Shown here in pieces: positions 37,482 through 46,520 of a stretch of 64,000 nucleotides of DNA (position 1 is the first letter of the stretch; each line of letters begins with the position of its first letter). Below the pieces are notes generated by a model. That model worked only from the letters and a program-made list of their open reading frames with translations, did not search any database and was not told the origin of the DNA. Source of the DNA: Diacronema lutheri (Eukaryota > Haptophyta > Pavlovophyceae > Pavlovales > Pavlovaceae); contig JAGTXO010000003.1 in assembly GCA_019448385.1 (NCBI GenBank), positions 1,488,001 through 1,552,000 of the forward strand. The letters are read 5' to 3'. The translations under genes and the position numbers were made by a program.

Positions 37482-37721
37482 GGCGCCCTGCTGCCTTCGC
37501 CACGCTTTGCGGGCCAGCTGGCGGGTCATCCTTTTGAGTCTGATTGGTGAGGCTGCCGCGCCGGATTCGGATATGGAACGCAGGTCTGCTTGTGGGACAA
37601 GGCCCAACTGCACAGGATTGGCCGGCCGTGAGCATTGGCAAGGCGCGAGGACGCACCGCGCTGCGGAAAAGCCCTCGCTCTCAGATTCCGCTCGTCGCCC
37701 ACGTTGCGAGCGGCATGCGCG
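37482..37721. other. Short convergent intergenic region
   Basis: The 240 bp between the BUD13 stop and the next minus-strand stop contain no clear gene, repeat or terminator. Confidence 0.5.
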
Positions 37722-38588
37722 TCACGGGTTCTCAAGGTCCAACGCCTCGACGATCTGGCGCGCGGACAAGCGCGTGACCGAGACCTCGACGGGCTTGGGC
37801 ACCTCGGAGAGTCCGGTGAAGAGCCGGACGAGCGGCACGGGCGCGCCGCCCGACGGCCGCATCGCGTCGACGACCACATTGTCGAGGCCAAGCCAAGCCA
37901 GCGGCTCGCGCAGGAACATGTCGGTGAAGAGCGCCACGTCCGATTCGAAGCCGGGCAGCAGCACCAGCGCGCCCGCGTCGCTGCAGCCACCCTCGACCAG
38001 CCGCGAGATCTCGCCAAGGCAGCATGCGGCGGCCATCGCCTCGTCGGCGTTCGCGAGGACCTGAGCGGCGCGCGGGTCCACGGCGCAGGGCGGAGCCGGC
38101 ACAGCAGCGAGCGTCAGCTCGAGCGCGGGCGTGCGCGCGCGCAGGCGCGCGCATGCGCGCGCGTCCGACGCGGTGCGGCTTGCCTGGAAGCTCTGGATGG
38201 CGAGCAACCGCCTCCCCTCGGCGACAAAATCGAGGTCGAGGTCCTCGGGCGACGTCTCGCCGCCGTACTCACTGTTCAGACGCTGATGGAAAAAGTCGAG
38301 CGCGGACGAGAGGATCTTCATGTCAGCCTCGCCCGCGTCATTGCCGCGCAGATTGTCAAAGGCGGCGTCGACCGCGTCGACGGTCGCACCGCCCGAGAGC
38401 AGGCCGGCGTCGTGCGCGGGCGACGGTTGCCGCGCGACGCGCGAATAAACGCTGATGAGGCCGGGCTGCACGCTCTTGAAGAAGCGCGCCATCCTCACCG
38501 CCTGCTCTGCGTGCGCGCTCACGCACAACGCGAAGAACGTGAGCGCAAGCAAGACGGAGGCTTGCTTTCTCGCCATCCTCACCGCCAT
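37722..38588 (-). CDS. Secreted or organellar protein of unknown function
   Basis: The 288-residue product has an N-terminal signal peptide (ARKQASVLLALTFFALCVSAHA). The mature part is acidic and mostly helical: FKSVQPGLISVYSRVARQ, ADMKILSSALDFFHQRLN, DLDLDFVAEGRRLLAIQSF, ALVLLPGFESDVALFTDMF and LSARQIVEALDLENP. I do not recognise the family. Two ATGs four codons apart (38588 and 38576) could serve. A 22-bp stretch around the start (GCCATCCTCACCGCC) is partly repeated 100 bp inside the gene, giving the repeated tetrapeptide VRMA. It lies in tandem with the PDI-like gene, 72 bp downstream of that gene's stop. Confidence 0.75.
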   Translation of the reverse strand: MAVRMARKQASVLLALTFFALCVSAHAEQAVRMARFFKSVQPGLISVYSRVARQPSPAHDAGLLSGGATVDAVDAAFDNLRGNDAGEADMKILSSALDFFHQRLNSEYGGETSPEDLDLDFVAEGRRLLAIQSFQASRTASDARACARLRARTPALELTLAAVPAPPCAVDPRAAQVLANADEAMAAACCLGEISRLVEGGCSDAGALVLLPGFESDVALFTDMFLREPLAWLGLDNVVVDAMRPSGGAPVPLVRLFTGLSEVPKPVEVSVTRLSARQIVEALDLENP

Positions 38589-38660
38589 CGCTGCGAGAAT
38601 GTGGGCACGATGGCGGACCTACGCCGGGCCTGTCTACGGCCGGGGTCTCTGGGCTCTGGC

Positions 38661-40229
38661 TCAGTCGACCTTTTCGCGACTCGCGTCCGGCGGGTGCGCC
38701 AAACTCACACCACCAAGCCCAACGCTTGCGCCGGCGCCAGCCCCAGCTGCGAGGCTTGGCGCGTCGGCGCCGTCCAGCCGTTCCGGCTCCGACGCGCTCG
38801 GTGGCGCGTCAGCATCAGCCTCGGCCTCGGCTCGAGTGCGCCCGCCGCCAGTGCGGCCGGCGCGTCCTCGGCCTCGCGCGCCACCGCGCGTGCTCACGCG
38901 CTCGCCCGCGCGCGTTTCGCCGGCGCGCGCGCGCCGTCGCCGCCGCCACGCGGCAACGCCGACGAGCGCGGCGAGAAGAACGAGCGCGGTGGGCGGCGCG
39001 GCATCGCGCACGTCCGTCCCAAGCACGCGCACGTCGGGCCACGAGCGCTCCGCAGCGTACGCGGCGAGCAGCGGGCCCGTCGCCGCGGCGAGTGCGTGCG
39101 CGCGCGTGAGCGTCGCGCGCAGCGTGTGCTGAGCGAAGCGCGCGGGGGCGCTCACATTCAAAAGTGCGAGCTGTGTGCGCTCGCGCGCGCCGAAGGACAT
39201 GCGCTCGAGCAGCCGCGCGTGCACCGCGTCGCGCTTGCTCAAGTGCACCCACCAAATAGGCAGCGTGCGCCCCGCGTCGGCCTCGGCCGCGTGCGCGCGC
39301 GCTATCACCTCGAGCTCGCGCACAAAGGCCGCGCGCTCGGTGGCGCCGAGCTCGGCCCCGAGCGCGAGCACGGCCACGTGGCCGCGGCGGAGGTACGTGC
39401 CCACGTTGGCCATGCCGAGCTCGGCGCCGAGCGGGACCGCACGCCACGCCGCCCACGCGCGCACGCGCTCTGCGTCGATTGGCCCAGTGTACGGCACAAC
39501 GACGGCCTCTCGAGGTGAGTTGGCATCCAAATCCGCCCACACCCGATGAATGTGCACGAGCGGCGCGGCCGCGCTCGCGCTCGCGCGCGTACCATCGCGC
39601 CTTTTGCCCTCGAGCGGCCCGGCGCGCGCGAACGCCACCTCGCCGCGCAGCACGCCCGCCGAACGGTCGATTTCCGACATGGCGCCCGTGCGGTCGTCCG
39701 CGCGCTGCGGCGTGCGGACGAGGACGCGCGCGAGGCGGATCGGCGGCGCGCGGAGGTACTGCGCGACCGCGTCCTCATCCGTGCCCAGATCGAGCACGGC
39801 TGGCCGTTGGTGCTCGCGCATGAGCTCGACGAGCTCGGACAAGCTGCGGCCGCCCGTGTGCGCGATCGCAAGCCCGCGGCGCACGACGACAAGGACGGGC
39901 GCCTGGTTGACGTGCGCGCCGTAGCGGCGGGCGAGGCGTGGCTCGGCCGCAACGTTCACCTTGCTCACGAGCACAACCTCTCCTCGCAGCGCCTCCGCCA
40001 CCTTCTCGTACGTCGGCGCAAACCACTTGCACACCTCGCACCACGACGCGTAAAAGCCGACGAGCGCGAGCTCGTGCGCGGCGAGGAGCGCGTCGGCGTT
40101 GGCCTCGGTGAGGCGCACGACGGCCGAATCGGCCCGCTCGACACCATCGCACAGGTCGCACGCGCTCGCCCCGCCAAGGAGGGCGACGAGCATCACCCCG
40201 CGAGCACCACCCCGAGCTCGCGGCCGCAT
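38661..40229 (-). CDS. PDI-like membrane protein with one thioredoxin domain
   Basis: The product is 522 residues if it starts at 40229, which gives a good signal peptide (MRPRARGGARGVMLVALLGG, then ASACDLC). A thioredoxin domain follows at about 20-130 with the active site FYASWCEVCKWFAP (Cys at about 62 and 65), KVNVAAEPRLARRYG and the cis-Pro loop QAPVLVVVRRG. A middle lumenal region has no recognised domain. A transmembrane helix at about 412-428 (ALVLLAALVGVAAW) is followed by a basic then acidic tail. The Glu-Val spacing residues between the cysteines are unusual; most PDIs have Gly-His. The likely role is thiol-disulfide chemistry in the ER. ATGs at 40253 and further upstream would overlap the neighbour's coding region. 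Confidence 0.8.
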   Translation of the reverse strand: MRPRARGGARGVMLVALLGGASACDLCDGVERADSAVVRLTEANADALLAAHELALVGFYASWCEVCKWFAPTYEKVAEALRGEVVLVSKVNVAAEPRLARRYGAHVNQAPVLVVVRRGLAIAHTGGRSLSELVELMREHQRPAVLDLGTDEDAVAQYLRAPPIRLARVLVRTPQRADDRTGAMSEIDRSAGVLRGEVAFARAGPLEGKRRDGTRASASAAAPLVHIHRVWADLDANSPREAVVVPYTGPIDAERVRAWAAWRAVPLGAELGMANVGTYLRRGHVAVLALGAELGATERAAFVRELEVIARAHAAEADAGRTLPIWWVHLSKRDAVHARLLERMSFGARERTQLALLNVSAPARFAQHTLRATLTRAHALAAATGPLLAAYAAERSWPDVRVLGTDVRDAAPPTALVLLAALVGVAAWRRRRRARAGETRAGERVSTRGGARGRGRAGRTGGGRTRAEAEADADAPPSASEPERLDGADAPSLAAGAGAGASVGLGGVSLAHPPDASREKVD

Positions 40230-42501
40230 GCACGACGTGCGTGCGCTGACTTCCATCCTGGACGGGCCAAAGAGCGGCCGGCCACCCACGATGTCCACCA
40301 TCCGGCGCGCCACGGGCGCGCCGACGCGCGCACGCGCGGAGCGCGGTGTCTCGCCGCCGGCTTGGTTGCGCCAGCCGCTAGTGCCCTACCGCTACATTTT
40401 CGCCATCTCGCTTCTCGTCGGCCTGCTCGCGTTCGCGCTGCGCGAGCGACAGGACCTATCCTTCCGCGTGCACGACGACGCGCCATCCGCCAATGCGCTG
40501 CGCCGCGTGCTCGGCGCGCGCGCGTGGCTCGAGCGTACGCCCGAGGACGTTGCGCCCGCATCGCTTCTCTGGGTGGACGCGAGCTCGGCGCGCCGATTCG
40601 CGCGCGGCGCGGCACGCCGGCTTGGCGAGCGCGTGAACGCGATCGCAGGCCTGCCCGACTTGGACGAGCCGCTCGTCTTCTGTCGCGTGGTGCGTCCGGA
40701 CGGCTGCCTCTCGCTGCCCGCCGGCGCGGCGGCGCTCAAAGCCGCGCTTCCCGCGCGTGTCACGCCACCGCGCTGGCTGCGCGCCTGGCGTACCGTGCTC
40801 CGCGCGCTCCGCCTTCGCCGAGCGGCCGCGAACGCGCCATGTGCGCGAGCGCCTCCATGGCTTGTGCTCGAAACGGTCATCGCCTCGCCGCGCGGCGAGG
40901 CGGGGCCCACGCCGCCGCGGCTGGGCCGCGCCTGGCTCGTCCATGAGCGCCGCGATGTCGCGCTGCTGCCGCGCGCTACGTCGCTCTACGCGCTCGCGCC
41001 GGCCGGCGCGCTGCCAGCCGTGGCCGCCACGCGCTCGCGCGCGCAACAGCCGCAGCCGCAGCCGCAGCCACTCCTCCGCCTGCCGGGCGACGTGCCCTTT
41101 GCGCTACGCGTGTACGTGCTGCTGCCAGGGCTCAGCCCGGCGCGCGCCTACGTGCACGACGCTGCGCTCGCCCTCGCGCCCGCAGACTGGCGGTCGGCCG
41201 CGGGGCCGGCCGAGAACGCTGCCGACCGCATTGCCGAGCCGCGCGGTGCGAGCGCGAGCGAGGGCGAGAGCGAGCCGAGCGAGACGAGCGCGTTGGCGCG
41301 CGCCGACGCGCAGGCGCGAGCGCAGATCGCCGCGACGCTCGCCGTCGCGCCCGCCCTCCGCTGCAAGCGCAACGACGCGCACGCGGCGCGGCGAGGCGAC
41401 GCGGCTGGGTCCGGGGCTGGGTCTGGGTGCCTCGCGCCGAGCGTCGCTTGGGTTTTGGCGGGAAGCGCGGGCGCGGGCGCGGCACCGGCCGAGCAGCCCT
41501 CCGCACCGAGCTCCGTCGACGTTGGCGAGTGGGTACGGCGCGGGGCGCTCGCGGCGCCGACGTCGCTTGAGCTCGCGAACCTGGGCCTCGGCGCGCTCGC
41601 GGGTCCGCTCGGCCGGGTCCGCTCGGCGATCAAGCGAGCGGCTGCGCGCTTCGCGCTCCAGATTTGGCGAGAGGCGGCGGCGCGGCGGCCGGCAGGCACC
41701 TTCCCGGCCGAGTCGATGCTCGGCGCGTCGCGCCGCCGCTCTGCACGAGCTACCGGCCTCGACAGCGACTTCCAGCTCGCATCTCTTGATCTCGCGCTCA
41801 CCGCCGACGGCACCTTCGCCATCGCGCTCGCGGCGTCCCTCGACCCGGCCTGGCCCGGAGGCACGCCCGTCGCCGAGCGCTTGGAGGAGGCGCTCGTCAG
41901 CGACACGCTCAACTTGACGGGCGCAGCACACCACCCGACGCAGCGACGGCTGCGCCACGAGCTGCACGCCGGCCTGCGCCGCGCGTTTGCGGTCGGGCGC
42001 GCGTCTGCACGACCACCCATGGGCCGATCGAACGGGCGCGGCGCGCGCGCGAGCACGCTCGAGCACAGCGGCACGGGCTCGAGGCGCGGCGTGCGGCATG
42101 AGCCACGTGCGCGCGCCACGGCGCGCGAGCCCGACGCGCGCACGAACGAGCTGTCCGGTTGCATGTACGCTCTCCCGCGGGACCGGCGCACGTTGCGCGC
42201 GGCCGCGACCGACCCTACCAGGCCGACCGCGGGCGCGGCCGCGCGGCCCGACGGCGCCGACCTCGAGGGTGGGCCGTGCCTCGCGCCGGAGGAGGTGGCG
42301 GCGCTCGCAGACCTCGAGACGGAGCACAACTGGCGCCACGGCTTCCAGCCGCTCGATCTCGCTGAGCAGGTGCGTTCGATCGACGACGGCGGCGCGCGCG
42401 GCAACGGTGAGGCGCCGCTGCCGCGCGCGCGGATCGACGCGCTCTTCGCCGCCTACTCGCGCCAGTGGGCGCCGGGGGAGCTGCGTGGCGGGCAGTTGTG
42501 A
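40228..42501 (+). CDS. Large single-anchor membrane protein, weakly TTL-like
   Basis: The frame gives 757 residues from ATG 40228 or 736 from ATG 40291. A hydrophobic anchor at about 52-69 (YRYIFAISLLVGLLAFAL) is followed by a large domain: ARAWLERTPEDVAPASLLWV, LDEPLVFCRVVRPDGCLSL, FALRVYVLLPGLSPARAYVH and FQLASLDLALTADGTFAIAL. The order of a strand with Arg-Val-Tyr-Val-Leu and a late GLDSDFQLASLDL distantly recalls tubulin-tyrosine-ligase-like ATP-grasp enzymes, but key residues are not clear, so this is weak. The C-terminal third is Arg-rich, and the end includes LAPEEVAALADLETEHNWRH. Shares the palindromic start region with the PDI-like gene. Confidence 0.6.
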   Translation: MHDVRALTSILDGPKSGRPPTMSTIRRATGAPTRARAERGVSPPAWLRQPLVPYRYIFAISLLVGLLAFALRERQDLSFRVHDDAPSANALRRVLGARAWLERTPEDVAPASLLWVDASSARRFARGAARRLGERVNAIAGLPDLDEPLVFCRVVRPDGCLSLPAGAAALKAALPARVTPPRWLRAWRTVLRALRLRRAAANAPCARAPPWLVLETVIASPRGEAGPTPPRLGRAWLVHERRDVALLPRATSLYALAPAGALPAVAATRSRAQQPQPQPQPLLRLPGDVPFALRVYVLLPGLSPARAYVHDAALALAPADWRSAAGPAENAADRIAEPRGASASEGESEPSETSALARADAQARAQIAATLAVAPALRCKRNDAHAARRGDAAGSGAGSGCLAPSVAWVLAGSAGAGAAPAEQPSAPSSVDVGEWVRRGALAAPTSLELANLGLGALAGPLGRVRSAIKRAAARFALQIWREAAARRPAGTFPAESMLGASRRRSARATGLDSDFQLASLDLALTADGTFAIALAASLDPAWPGGTPVAERLEEALVSDTLNLTGAAHHPTQRRLRHELHAGLRRAFAVGRASARPPMGRSNGRGARASTLEHSGTGSRRGVRHEPRARATAREPDARTNELSGCMYALPRDRRTLRAAATDPTRPTAGAAARPDGADLEGGPCLAPEEVAALADLETEHNWRHGFQPLDLAEQVRSIDDGGARGNGEAPLPRARIDALFAAYSRQWAPGELRGGQL

Positions 42502-42644
42502 ACCAGTGTGACGCGGCGACAGTGACACGAGTTCCACCCACTCGAAATGTTTTGGGGCGCCGTAGGCCATCGCAGGCGTCTCGCGCAGCCGCTCCTTTTC
42601 CACGCACTCCCCCTCCCCCTTTTCCCCGAAACCCTCTCGCGACG

Positions 42645-43538
42645 TCAGCGGGTCGTGTGCGCGGGCTCGAGGTGGCCAGCGTCGCCAAAGCCGTGCAGCG
42701 AGACGCGGCCGTTTGGATACACGCACAGCGTTGTGAGCGAGCAGTGCGGCAGCGACATGCGCAGCCATGCCTCGGGTGGCAGCTGGAGCGCACGGCACAC
42801 AAAATAACGGATGACGTTCGCGTGGCAAACGACCACGACGTACTCGTCGCCCTTCGCCGACTCAGAGGCGCGGCGGACGAGCCGGCGAAACGCGCGCTCA
42901 ATTCGCTCGCCGTCGGCCGCCACATGCGCCGGGTGCCAGCGCAGCGCCGAGCGGCTCGGCTGCGGAACGCATGGTCGGCCCTCAGCCAGCTCGGGGAGGC
43001 ACTCGACCGGGACGCCGGGCAGGCGTGCGCTGACGGCTTCGGCGGTCTGGATCGCGCGGATCATGTCTGAATGAACCACGGTGCCAATCGGCAGCGCCAA
43101 ATCCTCGCGCATCCGCTGCAGCCGGCCCGCCACGATGGCCGCCTGCGAGTGGCCGAGCTCTGTGAGCACGTGCGCCGCGCGCTCCTTTGGCGCCATGTCG
43201 TACTGGCCGTGGCGGACGAAGAGCAACACGCGCTTGGCGGTGGGCCTAGTGCCAGACCGGCCGTCCCACCCGTCGTGCCATGCGCACTCAGGCCGGTACG
43301 CCACCTCGACACCCGCGGGCGCCGGCGCGTCGTACGGCGCGCCGTCGGGACGGAGCAGCGAACGCTTGCCAAGCTCGTCGCGCACCACCTTGAAGTGCGC
43401 CGTGCTCCAGAGGAGCGCGGGGCCTGTGAGCGCGGGCGTGCGCGGCTGCTGCTCGTCGCAGAGCGCCTGCCGCCGCAGCAGCGCCGCCGCCGTCGCGCCC
43501 GCTACCGTGCCAGCACCGAGAAGGATGCGGCGAGCCAT
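42645..43538 (-). CDS. PGAM5: PGAM5-like mitochondrial Ser/Thr phosphatase
   Basis: The 297-residue protein is close in size to human PGAM5 (289). The N-terminus MARRILLGAGTVAGATAAAL is a hydrophobic membrane anchor as in PGAM5. The histidine phosphatase domain has LLFVRHGQY (phospho-acceptor His at about 107), VHSDMIRAIQTAEAVSARLP, LPELAEGRPCVPQP and VVVVCHANVIRYFVCRAL with the second catalytic His. FGDAGHLEP lies near the end. PGAM5 dephosphorylates proteins at the mitochondrial membrane in quality control and cell death. It is divergent from the 180-residue gene at 43582, with 43 bp between the starts; a longer frame upstream exists only through non-ATG or neighbour-overlapping starts. Confidence 0.93.
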   Translation of the reverse strand: MARRILLGAGTVAGATAAALLRRQALCDEQQPRTPALTGPALLWSTAHFKVVRDELGKRSLLRPDGAPYDAPAPAGVEVAYRPECAWHDGWDGRSGTRPTAKRVLLFVRHGQYDMAPKERAAHVLTELGHSQAAIVAGRLQRMREDLALPIGTVVHSDMIRAIQTAEAVSARLPGVPVECLPELAEGRPCVPQPSRSALRWHPAHVAADGERIERAFRRLVRRASESAKGDEYVVVVCHANVIRYFVCRALQLPPEAWLRMSLPHCSLTTLCVYPNGRVSLHGFGDAGHLEPAHTTR

Positions 43539-43581
43539 TTTTGATTTATTGGACTTTCGCGCCAACTGTTGGAACTGCCTG

Positions 43582-44124
43582 ATGCGCTCGCTGTGGTGCC
43601 TCGCATCCCTGTCCTTGGCCGCGTCCACACGCCAAGTGCCGCTGCTCCGCAACGCTGCTCGGGCCGCGCGTCGCCCGGCTATGTCCGCGTTCTCCGACGA
43701 CGTCTCGTGGGAGTGGTCGGCCACGTGGGGCAGCGCCGACTGGAACTGGGGCTACGCCCGCGGCACGGCGCACGATCGCGCGGCGCTCCTCCGGTCTGCG
43801 GTCCGCAGCGCAGAGGCGCGCTCGACGTGGCAGGCGGCGCGCGCGCCAGTGGGCGAGCTGATTCTTGGCCTCGCGCTCGCAGTCCAACGCGCGGAGAACA
43901 TGGGCAGACCCTCGCCGCTGTCCGACGCGATGGCCGCGCTCGCCGCCGGGCAGTACAGCGACGAGGGCAGCGCGTGCGAGGCGCTGCTCGCGCAGATGGA
44001 GGTACACGATCCATCTAACGCCCGCCTGGCTGCGATTGCTGCGATGCCAGCCAGCGAGGAGCGCCGCCGCACGATCGTGCTCGCGGCGCTCGACTGCGTG
44101 CAGTTTGCCGAGCGAGGCATGTGA
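43582..44124 (+). CDS. Small putative organelle-targeted protein, unknown family
   Basis: The 180-residue product begins MRSLWCLASLSLAAS, a signal-like leader, followed by an Arg/Ala-rich transit-like stretch (LLRNAARAARRPAMSAFS). The mature part has a Trp-rich motif (VSWEWSATWGSADWNWGYA), then helices HDRAALLRSAVRSAEARSTW, GELILGLALAVQRAENMGR and ERRRTIVLAALDCVQFAERG. The even codon use and plausible helices argue for a real gene. I do not recognise the family. Confidence 0.7.
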   Translation: MRSLWCLASLSLAASTRQVPLLRNAARAARRPAMSAFSDDVSWEWSATWGSADWNWGYARGTAHDRAALLRSAVRSAEARSTWQAARAPVGELILGLALAVQRAENMGRPSPLSDAMAALAAGQYSDEGSACEALLAQMEVHDPSNARLAAIAAMPASEERRRTIVLAALDCVQFAERGM

Positions 44125-44206
44125 CGAACTGAGCGTGCGATGGTCAACTGGCCCCCCTGCGGCCGTTGCTACACATGCCATGTGGCGCGCCCGCTCATCC
44201 CTGCGC

Positions 44207-45277
44207 TCAGCCCTGTGCGTAGCTGCCGCCCCGCAGTGGCGTGTACCCCGAGGTCGTGTACACGCGGTCGAGGTGGATTCGAATGTCGATGCTCTCGGCC
44301 ATCTCGACGCCCGTGTTCGGGTCAATGAGGAACGGCACCTGGAACTGCCTGCCCGTGCGCGCGATCAGCTGTGCGCGGCGTGCCGAGCCGCGCGCGCAGT
44401 TGACGATTGTGTGCGGCAGGCCGAGCGCGCACAGCTTCTCACGCACGGGGTGGACGAAGGGGCTGCCTTCGAAGCCGTACAGCACGAGCGGCTGCATCTC
44501 GCCGTTCTCCGGACGCACGTCCACCTGCAGCTTCGCCGCCGGCATCCCGCGCACGACGGCCGCGCAACCAGCAGAGATGAGCGCAAAGACGCCACGGATT
44601 GTGAAAGGCACCTTTCGTTTCCCGGGGCCGTAATGCTCGTAGAGATGGGCGACGATGCGCTCGGACTCGAAGAGCGAGACGCCGCGGCCCTCGTCGATCA
44701 AGTACGGCACCGTGCGCCGTCCCGTCCGAGCGAAAAGGTCATCTGAAAAGTTGTTGCATGCGCCGCCGCGCTGCCCGCCCGCGCCCGGGCACGGGCGCAC
44801 GTCCACTTCGAGGTCAAGCATCGTGCACGCGTCACGCACCTTGCGACAGAAGGGCGAACTGTCAAACTCGTACAGGATCAGCCGGCCAGCCGGGCGCGCG
44901 AGTTCGCCGCGTAGCGCGGCCGAGTCGTCCCAATAGTACAGCGGGCCGAGCCGGAGCGAGTAGGCGCCGGCGGCCGGCGGCGGCGTGAGCGAGAGGCGCG
45001 GCCGCCAGCCTGCGACGAACACGCCGGTGCCGAGGCGCAGACAGACGGCTACGATCGCCGTGAGGAGGGTGACAAAGTCGCCCGTCGGGCGGAACGGGCG
45101 CGGCACCGGCGGAACGAAGCTTGGCGGCAGCGCGACGCGCGCAGTGGCCGCCGCGGACGATGCGAGCCGCGCGAAGCGCGGCACGCGGCACGCGCGTGCG
45201 GGCAGCCGCGGCGCGGAAAGACCGCCGCCAAACGCCGAGCAGGCGGCGATGAACGGGAGCGCGAGGAGGGCGCGCAT
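44207..45277 (-). CDS. Plastid protein with two GST N-terminal (thioredoxin-fold) domains
   Basis: The 356-residue protein begins MRALLALPFIAACS followed by AFGGG, a plastid-type leader with the Phe junction. Two GST-N/glutaredoxin-like modules follow. Module one, at about 130-225, has LILYEFDSSPFCRKVRDACT, RTVPYLIDEGRGVSLFES and RIVAHLYEHYG. Module two, at about 260-345, has LVLYGFEGSPFVHPVREKL, QFQVPFLIDPNTGVEMAES and IDIRIHLDRVY. The first keeps a cysteine (SPFC) and the second does not. This tandem layout matches plastid proteins of plants and algae of the GST-N double-domain type, thought to take part in redox chemistry. An extra hydrophobic segment at about 68-90 may anchor it. Confidence 0.85.
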   Translation of the reverse strand: MRALLALPFIAACSAFGGGLSAPRLPARACRVPRFARLASSAAATARVALPPSFVPPVPRPFRPTGDFVTLLTAIVAVCLRLGTGVFVAGWRPRLSLTPPPAAGAYSLRLGPLYYWDDSAALRGELARPAGRLILYEFDSSPFCRKVRDACTMLDLEVDVRPCPGAGGQRGGACNNFSDDLFARTGRRTVPYLIDEGRGVSLFESERIVAHLYEHYGPGKRKVPFTIRGVFALISAGCAAVVRGMPAAKLQVDVRPENGEMQPLVLYGFEGSPFVHPVREKLCALGLPHTIVNCARGSARRAQLIARTGRQFQVPFLIDPNTGVEMAESIDIRIHLDRVYTTSGYTPLRGGSYAQG

Positions 45278-45344
45278 GTCGTCTGGTCGCCAGCGCGTCC
45301 GACCAACGACTCAGCGACGGACGGCGACGCTCGTGCACCGAAAA

Positions 45345-46370
45345 ATGGCGACGTCAGTTTTGCTGCGCGGCCTCGTCTTCGCCGCGGCAGCCCGCACGGT
45401 CCCTTCGAATGTCCGGCTCTTGCGCACAGCCAAAGTGCGGATGGGCGCCGTCGAAGCGCACGCGAGCGAGCTCTCCGCGGCAACCGCCGAGCTCGCGCGC
45501 GCCCACGCGAGCGCGCTGCGCGCTCTCGAGGAGTCGCTCGGCATGACGCCCGTCGACTTTGCGGCGGCGTACGGCTGCGAGCGGATCGAGGCGGCGGGCG
45601 TGCGCGGGAGCGTGCGCTCGTTTGAGGCGCCGCTCGCCAAGCTCGCGTGGTGTTCGTCGCTCTCGCTGCAAGCCCCCGACGGCTGCTTCGCGACTTTTGG
45701 GCTGCAGGCGTGGAACGCGCCCACGACCGACGTGCCGCACTTGCACGTGCAGGCGGGCGTGTCCGACGGCGGGATCGACCTGTCGATCGATTTCCGCCCA
45801 AGACTAAACGCTGGCTACGAGCGCGCTGGCGCGGACGGTGCCTTCGCTGACCCGCAGAGCCGCGAGGAGTTTTCGCAGGCCGGGCTTCGCGAGGCGTATG
45901 CGACCGCCTTCTTCGACGAGGGCGCGGCGCTCTGGCGCGCGGCGGTCTGCGCGACCGAGGGCGCCGAGCTCGTGCGGGTTGATGGTGCGGATGTGCAGGG
46001 TCGGCGGCAGTTTGGCGGCACGGCTGGCGTGAGCTACGGCCCGCTGCGCATCGAGTTGCGACTGCCGCTCACACGTGCGGCCGCGGCGGCTGCTGCGGCG
46101 GCGGTCGAGAGCAGCGCGCAGCGCTGGCTGGGATGGATGCGCGCGGCTGGCGAGGCGTCGTGGATGGCGAACCGGATGATGTACGACCGAGACAACCAGG
46201 TTCGGCATGCGGTTTACCGCGCGGATGCCGGTCGGCTCCAGGCGCGCTGGGGCGCGGCGCTTGGCTTGCGGGTCGCTGCGGCGTACGCGGGCCGGCATGA
46301 CATGGTGGGGCACAACACGCTTGGTCTGGGGATGGGCCATGGCTTCGATGACTCGGACGGGCGTGACTGA
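45345..46370 (+). CDS. Red chlorophyll catabolite reductase (RCCR)-like protein
   Basis: The 341-residue product starts MATSVLLRGLVFAAAARTVP. The core resembles RCCR and the related bilin-reductase fold: KLAWCSSLSLQAPDGCFATF, then LQAWNAPTTDVPHLHVQAG, GGIDLSIDFRPRLN, LREAYATAFFDEGAALWRAA, and a C-terminal helix pair after RIELRLPLTRAA. In plants RCCR reduces red chlorophyll catabolite during chlorophyll breakdown, and the TDAPH/TDVPH strand followed by a DF/DLPPR strand is characteristic. The activity here is not proven. It is divergent from the GST-type plastid gene with 67 bp between the starts, which fits a shared plastid theme. Confidence 0.5.
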   Translation: MATSVLLRGLVFAAAARTVPSNVRLLRTAKVRMGAVEAHASELSAATAELARAHASALRALEESLGMTPVDFAAAYGCERIEAAGVRGSVRSFEAPLAKLAWCSSLSLQAPDGCFATFGLQAWNAPTTDVPHLHVQAGVSDGGIDLSIDFRPRLNAGYERAGADGAFADPQSREEFSQAGLREAYATAFFDEGAALWRAAVCATEGAELVRVDGADVQGRRQFGGTAGVSYGPLRIELRLPLTRAAAAAAAAAVESSAQRWLGWMRAAGEASWMANRMMYDRDNQVRHAVYRADAGRLQARWGAALGLRVAAAYAGRHDMVGHNTLGLGMGHGFDDSDGRD

Positions 46371-46520
46371 GCGGGGCTCTGTGTGGTCAATGCCACTCGC
46401 GTGACCGTCTGCGCCTCGGCGGTCTGCAAGACTGCGCAGTCTCGCAGACACGGACATGGTGCGAGTGGTCGACCGTTTCAGTTTCAGTTTCTGCACCAAA
46501 CATATTTGGGAGAAACAAGA

